DNA of 53,246 nucleotides, from contig JAKBQY010000026.1 of assembly GCA_021835025.1 (NCBI GenBank), forward strand, positions 1 to 53,246. Direction: 5' to 3'. The notes under the pieces were generated by a model. It was not told where the DNA came from. It was given only the letters and a program-made list of their open reading frames with translations, and did not search any database. Of this stretch, positions 7,711 to 16,194 are shown piece by piece; the stretch's first letter is position 1; each line of letters starts with the position of its first letter. The DNA is from Thermoplasmata archaeon. Lineage in GTDB: Archaea; Thermoplasmatota; Thermoplasmata; Thermoplasmatales; Thermoplasmataceae. Position numbers and translations under genes: made by a program.

Positions 7711-7920
7711 TTAACACAGTGAGCGGGAAAACCCTCACCATTTATGGGTAGAATGAAAGCGAACCTTTTTAGATCACAGGAGAACACGATTCCTGTCAAC
7801 TGGTAGACATAATGGAAGAAGGCCGGATCACATATAGCTCCATGCATGCCTGTGGAGACTCTGCCAGTAGCCCTTGAAGCAGGAAGCCCACGAATTCATT
7901 CGTAGGAGTAGGTCACCATA
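7711..7920 (+). mobile_element. IS605-type deletion derivative (left end plus TnpB tail and right end)
   Basis: Begins after TTAAC with a left-end-like hairpin region (ACCCTCACC/GGGTA, 7730-7750), then an open frame at 7813-7905 that reads as the C-terminal tail of TnpB (PVETLPVALEAGSPR), and a right-end hairpin CGAAT/ATTCG at 7891-7902 followed by GGTCAC. The tail and right end match the TnpB end at 53121-53246 on the other strand; the left part matches 30346-30430. Most of the transposase is missing, so this is a non-autonomous relic. Confidence 0.65.
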
Positions 7921-8034
7921 AAAATAATATACCGCAAAAAACGAATGATCTTTTAAATTTAAATGGTATTGGAAATTTAATTTTATATTGGCTAAAAAAG
8001 CAGATATTTTAATATTATTTATTAATTAAAGTTT

Positions 8035-9009
8035 ATGTTTACACTGGTTGGAGGCACATTCAATTATTTTCATAAAGGCCACGAATTAATGCTTAAAAGG
8101 GCATATGAAACTGGGGAACTGGTACTCATAGGAATCACCACCGATGAATATGCCAATAAAAACAAATCAAAAACAATAAAATATGAAAGCAGGAAAAAAA
8201 ACGTTGAAAACTATATGAAAAAGTTTACCGATAATTTTGAAATACATCCTTTAACCGACAAATTCGGGGAAACACTTAAAGTTACTGATGCAAATATAGT
8301 TGTTTCGCCTGAGACATATAAAATAGCAGAATACATTAACCAATCAAGAAAAAATATGGGAATGAAACCTCTAAATATCGTTAGGGTCCCCTTTGTGCTT
8401 GCAGAAGATCTTTTCCCAATAAGTTCAACAAGAATCATCAACAGGGAAATAACAAGAACTGGTAAAAGAAAAAACCAGATAAGAATAACAATATCAACAA
8501 AAAACAATTTGAAATATGGGGCTCTAAACAATTTTTTAAAAAAAAGGATGAAAAATTTTAATCTGATAAAAAATATAAATTACAGTATTGAAACTGAACA
8601 GCCCTTTGGAAGCGATACAATGAAGCTCGCTACCGAAAGAGCTATGCGTGGGCTTGAAGATAATGATTATTCTGTAGGGGTTGAATCCGGGGTTTTCTAC
8701 AATAAAATTAATGATGTTTACTATGACTTTCACTATTGTTCCGTAATAGACAGATACAGCAGGATAACAACTGGTGCAAGTAGTGGCTTTGAAATTCCTG
8801 ATAATATTATTGAACTTGTAAAATCCGGTGTTGATGTCTCACACGCTATTGAGAATTTATACAATATAAAGGATATTGGGAAAAAAGAAGGAATAATAGG
8901 TATAATTACGGATTATAATTTAAAAAGGTACGATCTTATATATGAGGCAATAAGAAATGCATTCCTGGTTAGATTAAGACCCGATCTTTATAATATAATA
9001 GATTATTAG
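8035..9009 (+). CDS. Fusion of phosphopantetheine adenylyltransferase and YjjX-like (ITP/XTP) NTPase
   Basis: Two enzymes in one 324-residue chain. Residues 1 to about 145 form the archaeal/eukaryotic-type phosphopantetheine adenylyltransferase of CoA synthesis: GGTFNYFHKGHE with the HxGH site at 13-16 and ISSTRI near 130. From about 146 to the end is a DUF84/YjjX-type phosphatase that hydrolyses non-canonical ITP/XTP: RITISTKNNLK, an EQPFGSDTMKLATERA block, the conserved VGVESGVF, and TTGASSGFEIP. Both active-site regions look intact. The linker is short. The gene stands alone between an IS605 relic and the DUF59 gene. The family calls are firm; a metabolic reason for the fusion is not evident. 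Confidence 0.88.
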   Translation: MFTLVGGTFNYFHKGHELMLKRAYETGELVLIGITTDEYANKNKSKTIKYESRKKNVENYMKKFTDNFEIHPLTDKFGETLKVTDANIVVSPETYKIAEYINQSRKNMGMKPLNIVRVPFVLAEDLFPISSTRIINREITRTGKRKNQIRITISTKNNLKYGALNNFLKKRMKNFNLIKNINYSIETEQPFGSDTMKLATERAMRGLEDNDYSVGVESGVFYNKINDVYYDFHYCSVIDRYSRITTGASSGFEIPDNIIELVKSGVDVSHAIENLYNIKDIGKKEGIIGIITDYNLKRYDLIYEAIRNAFLVRLRPDLYNIIDY

Positions 9010-9056
9010 ATTAAACACATAAATATGTTTAAATATGTAATTACAATAAATTATAT

Positions 9057-9356
9057 ATGGTAACAAAGGAAGAAATTCTTGATGCAATGAAATCAGTTTC
9101 AGATCCGGAAATTGGAATGGATATCGTTAACCTTGGTCTTGTTTATGATATACAGATTGACAATGACAGGGTTTATATAAAAATGACTATGACCGCTCCA
9201 ACGTGCCCTGTTACACCATGGATTTTATCTGAGGCCCAGAAAGAAGTGGAAAACATTAAGGGCGTTGAGGCGGCTGATATAGAACTTGTTTGGGAACCAC
9301 AATGGAATCCCGACATGATGTCAGATTATGCCCGAGAACAATTAAATATGTATTAA
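9057..9356 (+). CDS. DUF59/MIP18-family Fe-S assembly protein (SufT/PaaD-like)
   Basis: Small protein of the family that helps insert or mature iron-sulfur clusters. The 99 residues show the family hallmarks: SVSDPEIGMDIVNLGLVYDI at 14-33, MTMTAPTCPVTPWI with the conserved Cys, and ELVWEPQWNPDMMSD at the end. Length is normal for the stand-alone form. It starts 47 bases after the PPAT fusion gene on the same strand. ATTATATATG just before the start suggests a short leader. The precise client proteins are unknown; XPD in this window is one Fe-S enzyme that such a system might serve. Confidence 0.85.
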   Translation: MVTKEEILDAMKSVSDPEIGMDIVNLGLVYDIQIDNDRVYIKMTMTAPTCPVTPWILSEAQKEVENIKGVEAADIELVWEPQWNPDMMSDYAREQLNMY

Positions 9357-9409
9357 TTTTTAAATAATTTTAAACCATTTTTATGTTTATCGTTAAAAAA
9401 ATTAAAAGC

Positions 9410-9418
9410 TTTATATAC
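9410..9418 (+). promoter_or_regulatory. TATA box of tbp
   Basis: CTTTATATAC about 28-36 bases before the ATG at 9446, with an A-rich element (GTTAAAAAAATTAAAAG) just upstream. Strong archaeal promoter geometry. Confidence 0.6.
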
Positions 9419-9445
9419 CCTTTAAATATAAACTAATGGATTAAT

Positions 9446-10000
9446 ATGAGTGAAATGGAAAAAATTACGATTGAAAATATAGTGGCTTCAACCTCACTAG
9501 CTGAACATCTTGACTTGAGCAAAATCGCCTTGGCCCTTGAAGGCTCTGAATATGAACCGGAGCAATTCCCCGGACTTATTTATAGGTTAAAGGATCCAAA
9601 AACAGCTGTTCTTATATTCAGAAGCGGTAAGGTAAACTGCACAGGTGCCAAAAATCTTGAAAATGTGAAAAAAACAATAGATATAATTATTGAAAAAATG
9701 AAAAAGGCAAATATAGAGGTATATGACAGTCCGGACATTATTGTCCAGAATATTGTTGCAGTTTATGATCTTGAATCCGACTTGAATTTAACGGATATTG
9801 CAATGTCTCTGGGATTGGAAAATGTTGAGTATGAACCTGAGCAATTTCCTGGACTTGTTTATCGTGTTGAAGAACCAAAGGTCGTTCTCCTGCTTTTCGG
9901 ATCTGGAAAGGTTGTTTGCACAGGTGCCAAGGAAGAAAGTGAAATAGAGCAGGCGGTTATCAAAGTAAAGAAAGAACTACAAAAAGTTGGTCTAATTTAA
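9446..10000 (+). CDS. tbp: TATA-box-binding protein TBP
   Basis: General transcription factor that binds promoter TATA boxes and recruits TFB and RNA polymerase. The 184 residues consist of two direct repeats of about 90: ENIVASTSLAEHLDLSKIA with SEYEPEQFPGLIYR (about 34-47), then IVQNIVAVYDLESDLNLTDIA with VEYEPEQFPGLVYR (about 125-138). Each repeat ends with a GKVxCTGAK loop. The paired Phe residues in the repeats fit DNA kinking. It has its own promoter and converges with truD, overlapping it by nine bases. It is the factor expected to recognise the TATA elements noted throughout the window. Confidence 0.97.
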   Translation: MSEMEKITIENIVASTSLAEHLDLSKIALALEGSEYEPEQFPGLIYRLKDPKTAVLIFRSGKVNCTGAKNLENVKKTIDIIIEKMKKANIEVYDSPDIIVQNIVAVYDLESDLNLTDIAMSLGLENVEYEPEQFPGLVYRVEEPKVVLLLFGSGKVVCTGAKEESEIEQAVIKVKKELQKVGLI

Positions 10001-11248
10001 TTTATTATTTTTAATAAACTCTCTTAAAAAAGATACAGCATATATACCTTTACCAAGTTCAAATTTTAGTGTATTTTCACCAACAATGTTGAAATTTCTT
10101 GGTATTGCTGATATGATCCTTAGATCCCCACCAGAACTTAGATCTTTTAATTCATTTATATAAAAATTCTTTCTATCTATATTTTCATTTTCCAGAATCC
10201 TATTTTCTATTTCACCTTCTACCCCCGATGAGAGTTTTGATTTATATCCAATTAGTGGAATAGCAGGCCTTACTCTATTGCTATTTGAAAGTCCGTTAAG
10301 TTTTTCAATATTATACTTTGTAGCATGAATTACCTCTGTTTTGTTAGGATTAAAATATTCATCAACTGGAAATACACAATCACCTTCCATAACATGAAAT
10401 AAATTGTCAACAATTTTCATTCTCTCTGTGAGAATTCTATTAAAAATATATGATTGGTATGCATGAACAAATAGCATAGATAAACTTTTGGGGAATATGT
10501 TGAATGCATTTTTATATGTTTTATGCTCCATTATATAATTCAGCAATGCTCTTTCAAAATTCAAATAAATTGGAAATTCGGATAAAGCCTTTTTTGCATC
10601 TCCAGTTTTACCAAAATTTATCCTGTAATCTTCATGGTCAAATTCCTCGTCATATAAATACAGTTTAACCGCATCCTCATATCTTCCTGTGATTATCAAT
10701 TTTCCTATTTTATGGGTATTTACCCTTATGTTTCCAAATCTCTGGTATCCAAAAAAATTTGGAAATCCACCATTATCTATTATCTCATTGTAAATCTTTA
10801 ATATTTTGTCATTATTATTTTTATTGGACATGATCCTTATTATAAACTCATTTCCCTTTAAATTGCCTAATTTCAAGATATGATCCGATTTAAAAACGTC
10901 AAGAAATTCAGCATCTTTTATATTTATATTTTTTATATCTATTATACTGTCATCAGGAAGATTTATACAGAAATACTGTGTTGTTATTCCTGTCTTATCC
11001 TTTGTACCCGCATATGTTATTCTTTTATTGCTAATATGCAGATAATCGGATAAATAAATAACAAATTTGTTTGTGTCCCAGTTTTTCAATCTTATTTTGA
11101 ATATCGTGTACTTTCCATTTTCATTTTTATGTATTTTCTCTGGTATTTCATTTACAATAAAACTGCCGGGATTATATTTAATTTCACCCGGAAAACCTGG
11201 ATCTTTTGAAGAATATCCGGATATTCCAATTAAATTATCATTGTTCAT
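9992..11248 (-). CDS. truD: tRNA pseudouridine(13) synthase TruD
   Basis: Isomerises uridine 13 of tRNA (and related sites) to pseudouridine. The 418-residue length suits archaeal TruD. Motifs in order: PGEIKYNPGSFIVNEIP near the N-terminus, then AGTKDKTG with the catalytic Asp at about 84, GNEFIIRI, GFPNFFGYQRFG, and ALLNYIMEH. The TruD insertion domain occupies the middle, and the C-terminus has ISAIPRNFNI. The gene converges on tbp. Upstream is a 210-base spacer before the IMP dehydrogenase terminus. ATG 11248 is the only good start. Confidence 0.93.
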   Translation of the reverse strand: MNNDNLIGISGYSSKDPGFPGEIKYNPGSFIVNEIPEKIHKNENGKYTIFKIRLKNWDTNKFVIYLSDYLHISNKRITYAGTKDKTGITTQYFCINLPDDSIIDIKNINIKDAEFLDVFKSDHILKLGNLKGNEFIIRIMSNKNNNDKILKIYNEIIDNGGFPNFFGYQRFGNIRVNTHKIGKLIITGRYEDAVKLYLYDEEFDHEDYRINFGKTGDAKKALSEFPIYLNFERALLNYIMEHKTYKNAFNIFPKSLSMLFVHAYQSYIFNRILTERMKIVDNLFHVMEGDCVFPVDEYFNPNKTEVIHATKYNIEKLNGLSNSNRVRPAIPLIGYKSKLSSGVEGEIENRILENENIDRKNFYINELKDLSSGGDLRIISAIPRNFNIVGENTLKFELGKGIYAVSFLREFIKNNKLN

Positions 11249-11458
11249 TATAAACTCAATTTTTTTCTGTTATTTAATATTAAATGATTTAATGTGAAAA
11301 AGTTTTTTTTGAATTCACACATTTCAATTACTGAAGAAAATACCATCAGGCCAAAAATCCTACCCAATACCTTTTTATTGTAAAAATGCTATGTGTTGTT
11401 ATTTTATGCAGGTTCGTAATTATACCGGTAATATATAAAAAATTATCGAATTCTAAAA

Positions 11459-12916
11459 TTAGTATATATTAAAATTCTGATAATTAGGTGGTTCTGAAAC
11501 TATTCTGATATCATGTGGATGGCTTTCTTTCAAACCATTGTTTGATATTTTTACAAATACAGATTTTTCACGCAATTCGCCAAGATTATGGGCTCCAATA
11601 TAACCCATTCCAGTTTTTATCCCCCCAACGAACTGGAACAGATTCTCAGAGACTTTTCCCCTATATGGAACAGAGCCTTCAACACCTTCTGCTATGAACT
11701 CATTTGTACCCAGTTTTCCATATCTATCAGATTTTCCAGCAGTTATGGCTCCAATTGATCCCATTCCACGATATGATTTGTATTTTCTTCCATTTATTAT
11801 CATTTCAACGCCTGGGCTTTCCTCGGTTCCAGCCAGTAGGGATCCCAGCATTACCGTTGAGGCCCCCGCCGCAAATGCCTTTACCATATCACCGGAATAT
11901 CTTATACCACCATCTGCTATCACCGGAATACCATGTTCATGTGCCATGTCGGATACATCTGAAATAGCTGTGAGTTGTGGGATTCCTATTCCTGCAACTA
12001 TCCTGGTGGTGCATATGGACCCCGGTCCAATACCAACTCTCAGCCCATCTACACCTGCGGATATTAAATCCACTGCAGCCTCTGAGGTGGCTATATTACC
12101 TGCCACAATGTCTATGGAAAGCTCTCTCCTTAACTTTTTTAAGGATGTGAGAACATATTCATTGTGTGCATGTGCAGTATCAACAACCACAAAATCGGAT
12201 CCAGCCTTTTCCAGGTTTATTGCGCGATCAATATCATATGGGCCTATGGCTGCACCAACCATTAACTGACCGTTTTTATCCCTCGAGGCATTTGGAAATT
12301 TTTCCCTTGTTTTAATATCCTTTGCAGTAATAAGACCTGTCAACTTTCCATTTTTATCAACGAGGGGCAATTTTTCTATTCTGTTTTTATAAAGTATATA
12401 TTTAGCCTCGTCTAGGGAAACATCATCATTTGCTGTTATAACATTCTTTGTCATGATATCCTTTATTTTCCCACGTGAATCAGAAAATTCCAAATCCCTT
12501 TTTGTGAGTATTCCAACCAATTTACCGGATGAAACTACCGGCAAACCAGCAATATTTTTTGTTCCCATAATTGTTTTTGAAACACTTACAGGAGTTTCTG
12601 GATCAATGGAAATAACATTTCTTATAATTATTGTTTCCTCTTTTTTGACCTTTTTAACCATTTCTATCTGTTCATTTGCCCCCATATTCCGATGAATAAC
12701 ACCCAGAGCCCCATATCTTGCCATTGCAATAGCCATCTCATCCTCCGTAACAGTATCCATTGGTGAACTTATTATTGGTATTCGGATTTTGATATTTTTT
12801 GAGAACTGGCTGGACACATCAGATTCCTTTGGATCTATAGAAGATTTCAATGGTCTCAGCAAAACATCATCGAATGTATATCCTTCCTTTATATCTGAAA
12901 ATTTTTCTTTAAACAT
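11459..12916 (-). CDS. guaB: Inosine-5'-monophosphate dehydrogenase with CBS pair
   Basis: Oxidises IMP to XMP with NAD, the committed step to guanine nucleotides. The catalytic barrel begins with EGYTFDDVLLRP and SSPMDTVTEDEMA, is interrupted by two CBS modules (about 95-210, with GLPVVSSGKLVGILTKRD and LPLVDKNGKLTGLITAKD), and resumes with VVDTAHAH, GPGSICTTRIVAG (catalytic Cys), PVIADGGIR and YRGMGSIGA. An open frame runs upstream to TTG 12937, but I choose ATG 12916 because a TATA box sits at 12937-12947, which would place the transcript start at this ATG. That gives 485 residues. Single-gene unit, divergent from polD small subunit. Confidence 0.96.
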   Translation of the reverse strand: MFKEKFSDIKEGYTFDDVLLRPLKSSIDPKESDVSSQFSKNIKIRIPIISSPMDTVTEDEMAIAMARYGALGVIHRNMGANEQIEMVKKVKKEETIIIRNVISIDPETPVSVSKTIMGTKNIAGLPVVSSGKLVGILTKRDLEFSDSRGKIKDIMTKNVITANDDVSLDEAKYILYKNRIEKLPLVDKNGKLTGLITAKDIKTREKFPNASRDKNGQLMVGAAIGPYDIDRAINLEKAGSDFVVVDTAHAHNEYVLTSLKKLRRELSIDIVAGNIATSEAAVDLISAGVDGLRVGIGPGSICTTRIVAGIGIPQLTAISDVSDMAHEHGIPVIADGGIRYSGDMVKAFAAGASTVMLGSLLAGTEESPGVEMIINGRKYKSYRGMGSIGAITAGKSDRYGKLGTNEFIAEGVEGSVPYRGKVSENLFQFVGGIKTGMGYIGAHNLGELREKSVFVKISNNGLKESHPHDIRIVSEPPNYQNFNIY

Positions 12917-12936
12917 TGTGAAGTAAGACTTAAACA

Positions 12937-12947
12937 ATATATAAAAT
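12937..12947 (-). promoter_or_regulatory. TATA box of guaB
   Basis: TTTTATATATT on the minus strand, about 21-31 bases before the ATG at 12916. It overlaps the alternative TTG start and therefore argues against that start. Confidence 0.6.
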
Positions 12948-13076
12948 TATTTATTATCAGTTATCTTTAAATGTTATTATGCAAAATATAATTGCTATGG
13001 GTCATTTTAGATGGAAATTACCGTATAATACATTTGTTACCGATTAAAATTTAAATGAGCAGGTATTATTGTTATA

Positions 13077-14477
13077 ATGCAACTTTTTGAGGAAAGAAAA
13101 AAAATACTTGAATACTTCGAGAAGCACGGAATTCTCGTTACAACCGATGCGCTCAATACAATACTTGAAAAAAGCATGGGAGAATTTTTGCCCGAAATGA
13201 TTTCCGACAATGTAATCTCTGAGGGCTATTTAACGGAAAACGATATAATGCATCTTATTAAAAACCCTGTCAGGGAGAAAAAAAATTTTGAAGTTTATAT
13301 GCCGGATATAAAATCACACAGCTCTGTTGAGGATTTCAGAGAAATGTTTGTTGATCGTTATGAACAGCTTAGAAAAATGATAATACAATCAACGGAAATG
13401 AGAGGGTCATATAAAATCAAAACTGCAAAAAAAACGGCAGGCAAGGTTAAAATCGTGGGAATGGTAAGTGATGTAAGCACCACAAAAAATGGCCATAAAA
13501 AATTATTGGTTGAAGATCTTGATGACAGTATCAACGTTTTTTTATTAAAAAACAAGGGCCTGAATAACGAGCTTATAATAGAGGATGAAGTCGTAGGTAT
13601 CATAGGCTCAGTTTCAAGCTCTGGAAAAGAGATTGTTATGTTCGCTGATGAAGTTATAAGGCCTGATATACCCTATAAAATGATAGATGAGGAAAAGAAA
13701 CCACCCGTATATGTTGCTTCAATTTCAGATATACATGTTGGCAGTAAAACATTCAGGGAAAATGAGTTTAAAAATATGATTTCATGGATAAAAAAATCCA
13801 TGGATGAAGCTGAATCATTGAAATATTTAATATTAAGCGGGGATGTTGTGGATGGTATTGGAGTATATCCCGGGCAGGAGAATGACCTTCAAGTTCTGAA
13901 TCCATATGAACAATATGAAGTTCTTTCACAGTATTTGCAGGATATACCTGATGACATAAGTGTTTTCGTAATGCCAGGAAATCACGATATAGTCAGGCTG
14001 GCCGAACCACAGCCCCTATTTTCAAGGAAAATAAATGATTTTTTCAAGGAAAATGTTACAATGCTTCCCAACCCTTACAATCTTAAACTTGAGGGGAAAA
14101 ATATTCTCATATACCACGGCATGTCGTTGAATGATATGATCGAGCTTGTTCCAGGAGCAAATTATGCAAGTGTTGGGTCGGCGGTTGAAGAGCTTTTAAA
14201 AAGAAGGCACCTAGCGCCTTTCTATGGTGGAAAAACTCCAATTATACCCTCAAATAGGGATTATCATGTGATAGAGGAAGTTCCGGACGTTTTTATAACT
14301 GGGCACATACATTCATATTCACAGGGGAATTATCGTGGAGTTAGATACATAAATGCATCAACATGGCAATCACAAACAGATTACCAGAAAATGATGAATT
14401 TTGCTCCAAACCCATCAATTATGACACTGTTTGATTTAAATTCCAAAACAACAATAGTTAAGGATTTTAAGCAGTAA
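13077..14477 (+). CDS. polB: DNA polymerase D small subunit (DP1), 3'-5' exonuclease
   Basis: Proofreading subunit of the euryarchaeal replicative polymerase PolD. The 466 residues have a helical N-terminal domain (1 to about 100), an OB fold (GKVKIVGMVSDVSTT, about 122-190), and a Mre11-like phosphoesterase domain from about 207. The metal-binding motifs are complete: SDIHVGSKTF, LSGDVVDGIG, MPGNHDIVR, IYHGMS and TGHIHSY. Nuclease activity should therefore be intact. The catalytic large subunit DP2 is not in this window. ATG 13077 follows a TTTAAAT element by about 25 bases. The stop is adjacent to the convergent hypothetical gene. Confidence 0.95.
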   Translation: MQLFEERKKILEYFEKHGILVTTDALNTILEKSMGEFLPEMISDNVISEGYLTENDIMHLIKNPVREKKNFEVYMPDIKSHSSVEDFREMFVDRYEQLRKMIIQSTEMRGSYKIKTAKKTAGKVKIVGMVSDVSTTKNGHKKLLVEDLDDSINVFLLKNKGLNNELIIEDEVVGIIGSVSSSGKEIVMFADEVIRPDIPYKMIDEEKKPPVYVASISDIHVGSKTFRENEFKNMISWIKKSMDEAESLKYLILSGDVVDGIGVYPGQENDLQVLNPYEQYEVLSQYLQDIPDDISVFVMPGNHDIVRLAEPQPLFSRKINDFFKENVTMLPNPYNLKLEGKNILIYHGMSLNDMIELVPGANYASVGSAVEELLKRRHLAPFYGGKTPIIPSNRDYHVIEEVPDVFITGHIHSYSQGNYRGVRYINASTWQSQTDYQKMMNFAPNPSIMTLFDLNSKTTIVKDFKQ

Positions 14478-14819
14478 CTACAGAGTTCTTTTTATTATTT
14501 CATCTATTTCATTTTTAAAAGTATTCATAAAATCATTTATAGCCTCTTCCTTTATGCCCTTTGGAGTGCTCAATATTCCTATTTTGGCGGTAATTTTTGC
14601 CATTTTTGCTATGGAATCATACTCCTTTATTTTTGCCTCCATAAATTCTTCAAGAACGTCGCTGATCTGTTTTTTCAGTTCATCATCCTCATTTATCCTT
14701 TTCCGGATATATTCCTTTATTAGATCCTTAAACACATCCCTTACAGCTTCGAAATACATTTCCTCTGAAGGAGCGGAACCAATTATGTTTTTTATATAAT
14801 CGTCAATTTCATTTTTCAT
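14478..14819 (-). CDS. Conserved-looking charged alpha-helical hypothetical protein
   Basis: I do not recognise this family. The 113-residue product is almost entirely helix-forming and rich in Glu, Lys, Asp and Ile, with no Cys and one Pro-containing turn (LSTPKGIKEEA). Heptad-like hydrophobics at about 27-70 suggest a coiled coil or helical bundle. No membrane segment or signal sequence. It converges with the PolD small-subunit gene and ends one base from it. Start ATG 14819. Codon use matches the neighbours, so I consider it real. Confidence 0.6.
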   Translation of the reverse strand: MKNEIDDYIKNIIGSAPSEEMYFEAVRDVFKDLIKEYIRKRINEDDELKKQISDVLEEFMEAKIKEYDSIAKMAKITAKIGILSTPKGIKEEAINDFMNTFKNEIDEIIKRTL

Positions 14820-14884
14820 ATATGGATAATTTGCTATGGTAAATAAACTTTAATTAATTGCGGTTGCAATCATGAAATTAAGCC

Positions 14885-14985
14885 CATATTATTGTGTAAG
14901 ACATAATTTTACGAACAAAACTGGCTGAAATAAAAAAGCATCTTCTAGCATCAGGGCTTAGGCGGTTATAATTGAATAACTGAAA
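14885..14985 (+). mobile_element. Decayed IS630-like fragment (relative of 36590-36962)
   Basis: The stretch GTGTAAGACATAATTTTACG and, further on, AAAGCATCTTCTAGCATC..GGCGGTTAT resembles the left end and first codons of the element at 36588-36700 (GTGTTAGACATAACTTTATAG, then GGCATCTTCAGGCATT..GGCGGTTGAT). No frame is open here. Only the left end survives. Confidence 0.45.
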
Positions 14986-15080
14986 TCGCAATGTTAACTT
15001 CTGATATTCTCAACTAAAATCAAAGCCTTCTTTTTACATTTCATTGGAAAGTTATTTATCCGGATAATGATTATACACTT

Positions 15081-15482
15081 ATGAGTTATGACGTTTCTTC
15101 CACCAATAATGCATTAATTAAGAATTCAGTAAATAAAATTATAAAAATTACTAATTATAAAGTGAAATGGATCATTCTTTTTGGTTCATTATCAAAAAAT
15201 GAAGAGAGAAAAGATTCGGATATAGATTTATGCGTTTACCTGGAGACGGGAAAGAAAGAGAGATTTCAAACAAGAATGAAAATTCTTTCTTCCTTAAATG
15301 AAAAGTTTGATGTACAGACATTTCAGGACCTTCCAATTATGGTCCGAATGGAAATTCTAAAAGGGAAAGTTATTTACTGTAATGATATTACACATTTAAA
15401 TGACATTGCTTATTATACAATAAAGGAATACAACCTATTTGAACATAGCTATAAATTATATTTAGATAACAGTGATTTATAA
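15081..15482 (+). CDS. mntA: MntA-type minimal nucleotidyltransferase antitoxin
   Basis: Antitoxin half of a HepT-MntA pair. Studied MntA proteins neutralise HepT by attaching AMP to a Tyr near the HEPN active site. The 133-residue protein has the nucleotidyltransferase signature in full: ILFGSLSKNEERKDSDIDL, that is GS at 35-36, ten residues, then DxD at 47-49. A third acidic residue (FDVQ, about 75) fits the palm fold. A TATA-like TTATTTATCC lies upstream and ATG 15081 has almost no leader. Its stop codon overlaps the HepT start (TAATG), so the two are co-translated. Confidence 0.85.
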   Translation: MSYDVSSTNNALIKNSVNKIIKITNYKVKWIILFGSLSKNEERKDSDIDLCVYLETGKKERFQTRMKILSSLNEKFDVQTFQDLPIMVRMEILKGKVIYCNDITHLNDIAYYTIKEYNLFEHSYKLYLDNSDL

Positions 15483-15910
15483 TGGCAATACTAAGAAAAC
15501 TTATCATAATGGATAAAATAAAAGAGGTGGATTATTCACTGTACCTTATAATGGAAAACATGCCTAAAGATTCCAAGGAGTTTAATAATATGGGTCTCTT
15601 AAAAGATGGTATAATGAAAAGATTAGAGTTAATTATACAGAATATTATTGATATATGTGCTATAATATCATCCGATCTCAGGCTTGAAAAACCGGATTCT
15701 GAAGAGAAAATAATAGACAATCTTGGAAAGGCGGGAATATTGAATAATGAAATGGTCAATAAAATTAAGGAAATGAAAGGGCTTAGAAATATTTTGGTTC
15801 ACAGGTATGGAAAAATAAACGATGAATTAATATTTGAAAATATTAATAAAGATTTAGATGATATTAATAATTTTATAAATGAAATAGATCTCTTTATTAA
15901 CAACAAATAA
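15482..15910 (+). CDS. hepT: HepT-type HEPN ribonuclease toxin
   Basis: HEPN-domain RNase toxin paired with MntA. The 142-residue all-helical protein carries the active-site motif RNILVHRY at 102-109, which is R-x4-H-x-Y with Arg102, His107 and the modifiable Tyr109. Conserved upstream elements such as RLELIIQNIIDIC and LGKAGIL are typical of this family (formerly DUF86). The start is coupled to mntA through TAATG; an internal ATG at residue 10 is possible. Both partners look complete, so this module is probably active. Confidence 0.85.
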   Translation: MAILRKLIIMDKIKEVDYSLYLIMENMPKDSKEFNNMGLLKDGIMKRLELIIQNIIDICAIISSDLRLEKPDSEEKIIDNLGKAGILNNEMVNKIKEMKGLRNILVHRYGKINDELIFENINKDLDDINNFINEIDLFINNK

Positions 15911-15947
15911 AAAATGAGTTAAATAAGTGAGATAATAAAAAAATGGC

Positions 15948-16105
15948 TCTTCAACTTTCATGTTGGTAGTTCACATTTAAACATTTTTAGAACATTGGAG
16001 AAGAAAAGCTAATTGCGATTATGCTAACGTTTGAATTTCCAACAATTTAATGTGTTTCTATAAAATATTATTTTAATGAATCCACACAAAAATCCGATGA
16101 ACTGT
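15948..16105. repeat. Dispersed repeat: solitary insertion-sequence end (partner about 47588-47768)
   Basis: ACTTTCATGTTGGTAGTTCAC, then AACATTGGAGAAG and, about 90 bases on, ATCCACACAAAAATCCGATGA. The same order occurs near 47590-47768, there attached to a transposase C-terminal reading frame. I read it as a solo IS end in the gap 15911-16194. Confidence 0.5.
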
Positions 16106-16168
16106 GTACTCATATAAAATTATAAATGGTCAAAAATTTCAATGTATTATATAAAACATTGTAAAAAA

Positions 16169-16178
16169 ATATATAAAA
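16169..16178 (+). promoter_or_regulatory. TATA box of the secreted toxin-like gene
   Basis: ATATATAAAA about 17-26 bases before ATG 16195. A leaderless transcript starting at or near the ATG is likely. Confidence 0.55.
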
Positions 16179-16194
16179 TTTTATATATTATATT

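Noticed and set aside
7730-7920. Riboswitch or structural RNA upstream of the PPAT gene
   Set aside because: The same sequence appears at IS605-type ends elsewhere in the window and includes a TnpB tail, so a mobile-element origin explains it better.
11694-12269. Plus-strand 191-codon frame within guaB
   Set aside because: The opposite strand encodes the conserved IMP dehydrogenase barrel; the frame is rich in Pro, Ser and Ile typical of antisense translation.
12917-12937. Upstream TTG start for IMP dehydrogenase
   Set aside because: The TATA box overlaps it, so the transcript would begin downstream of this codon.
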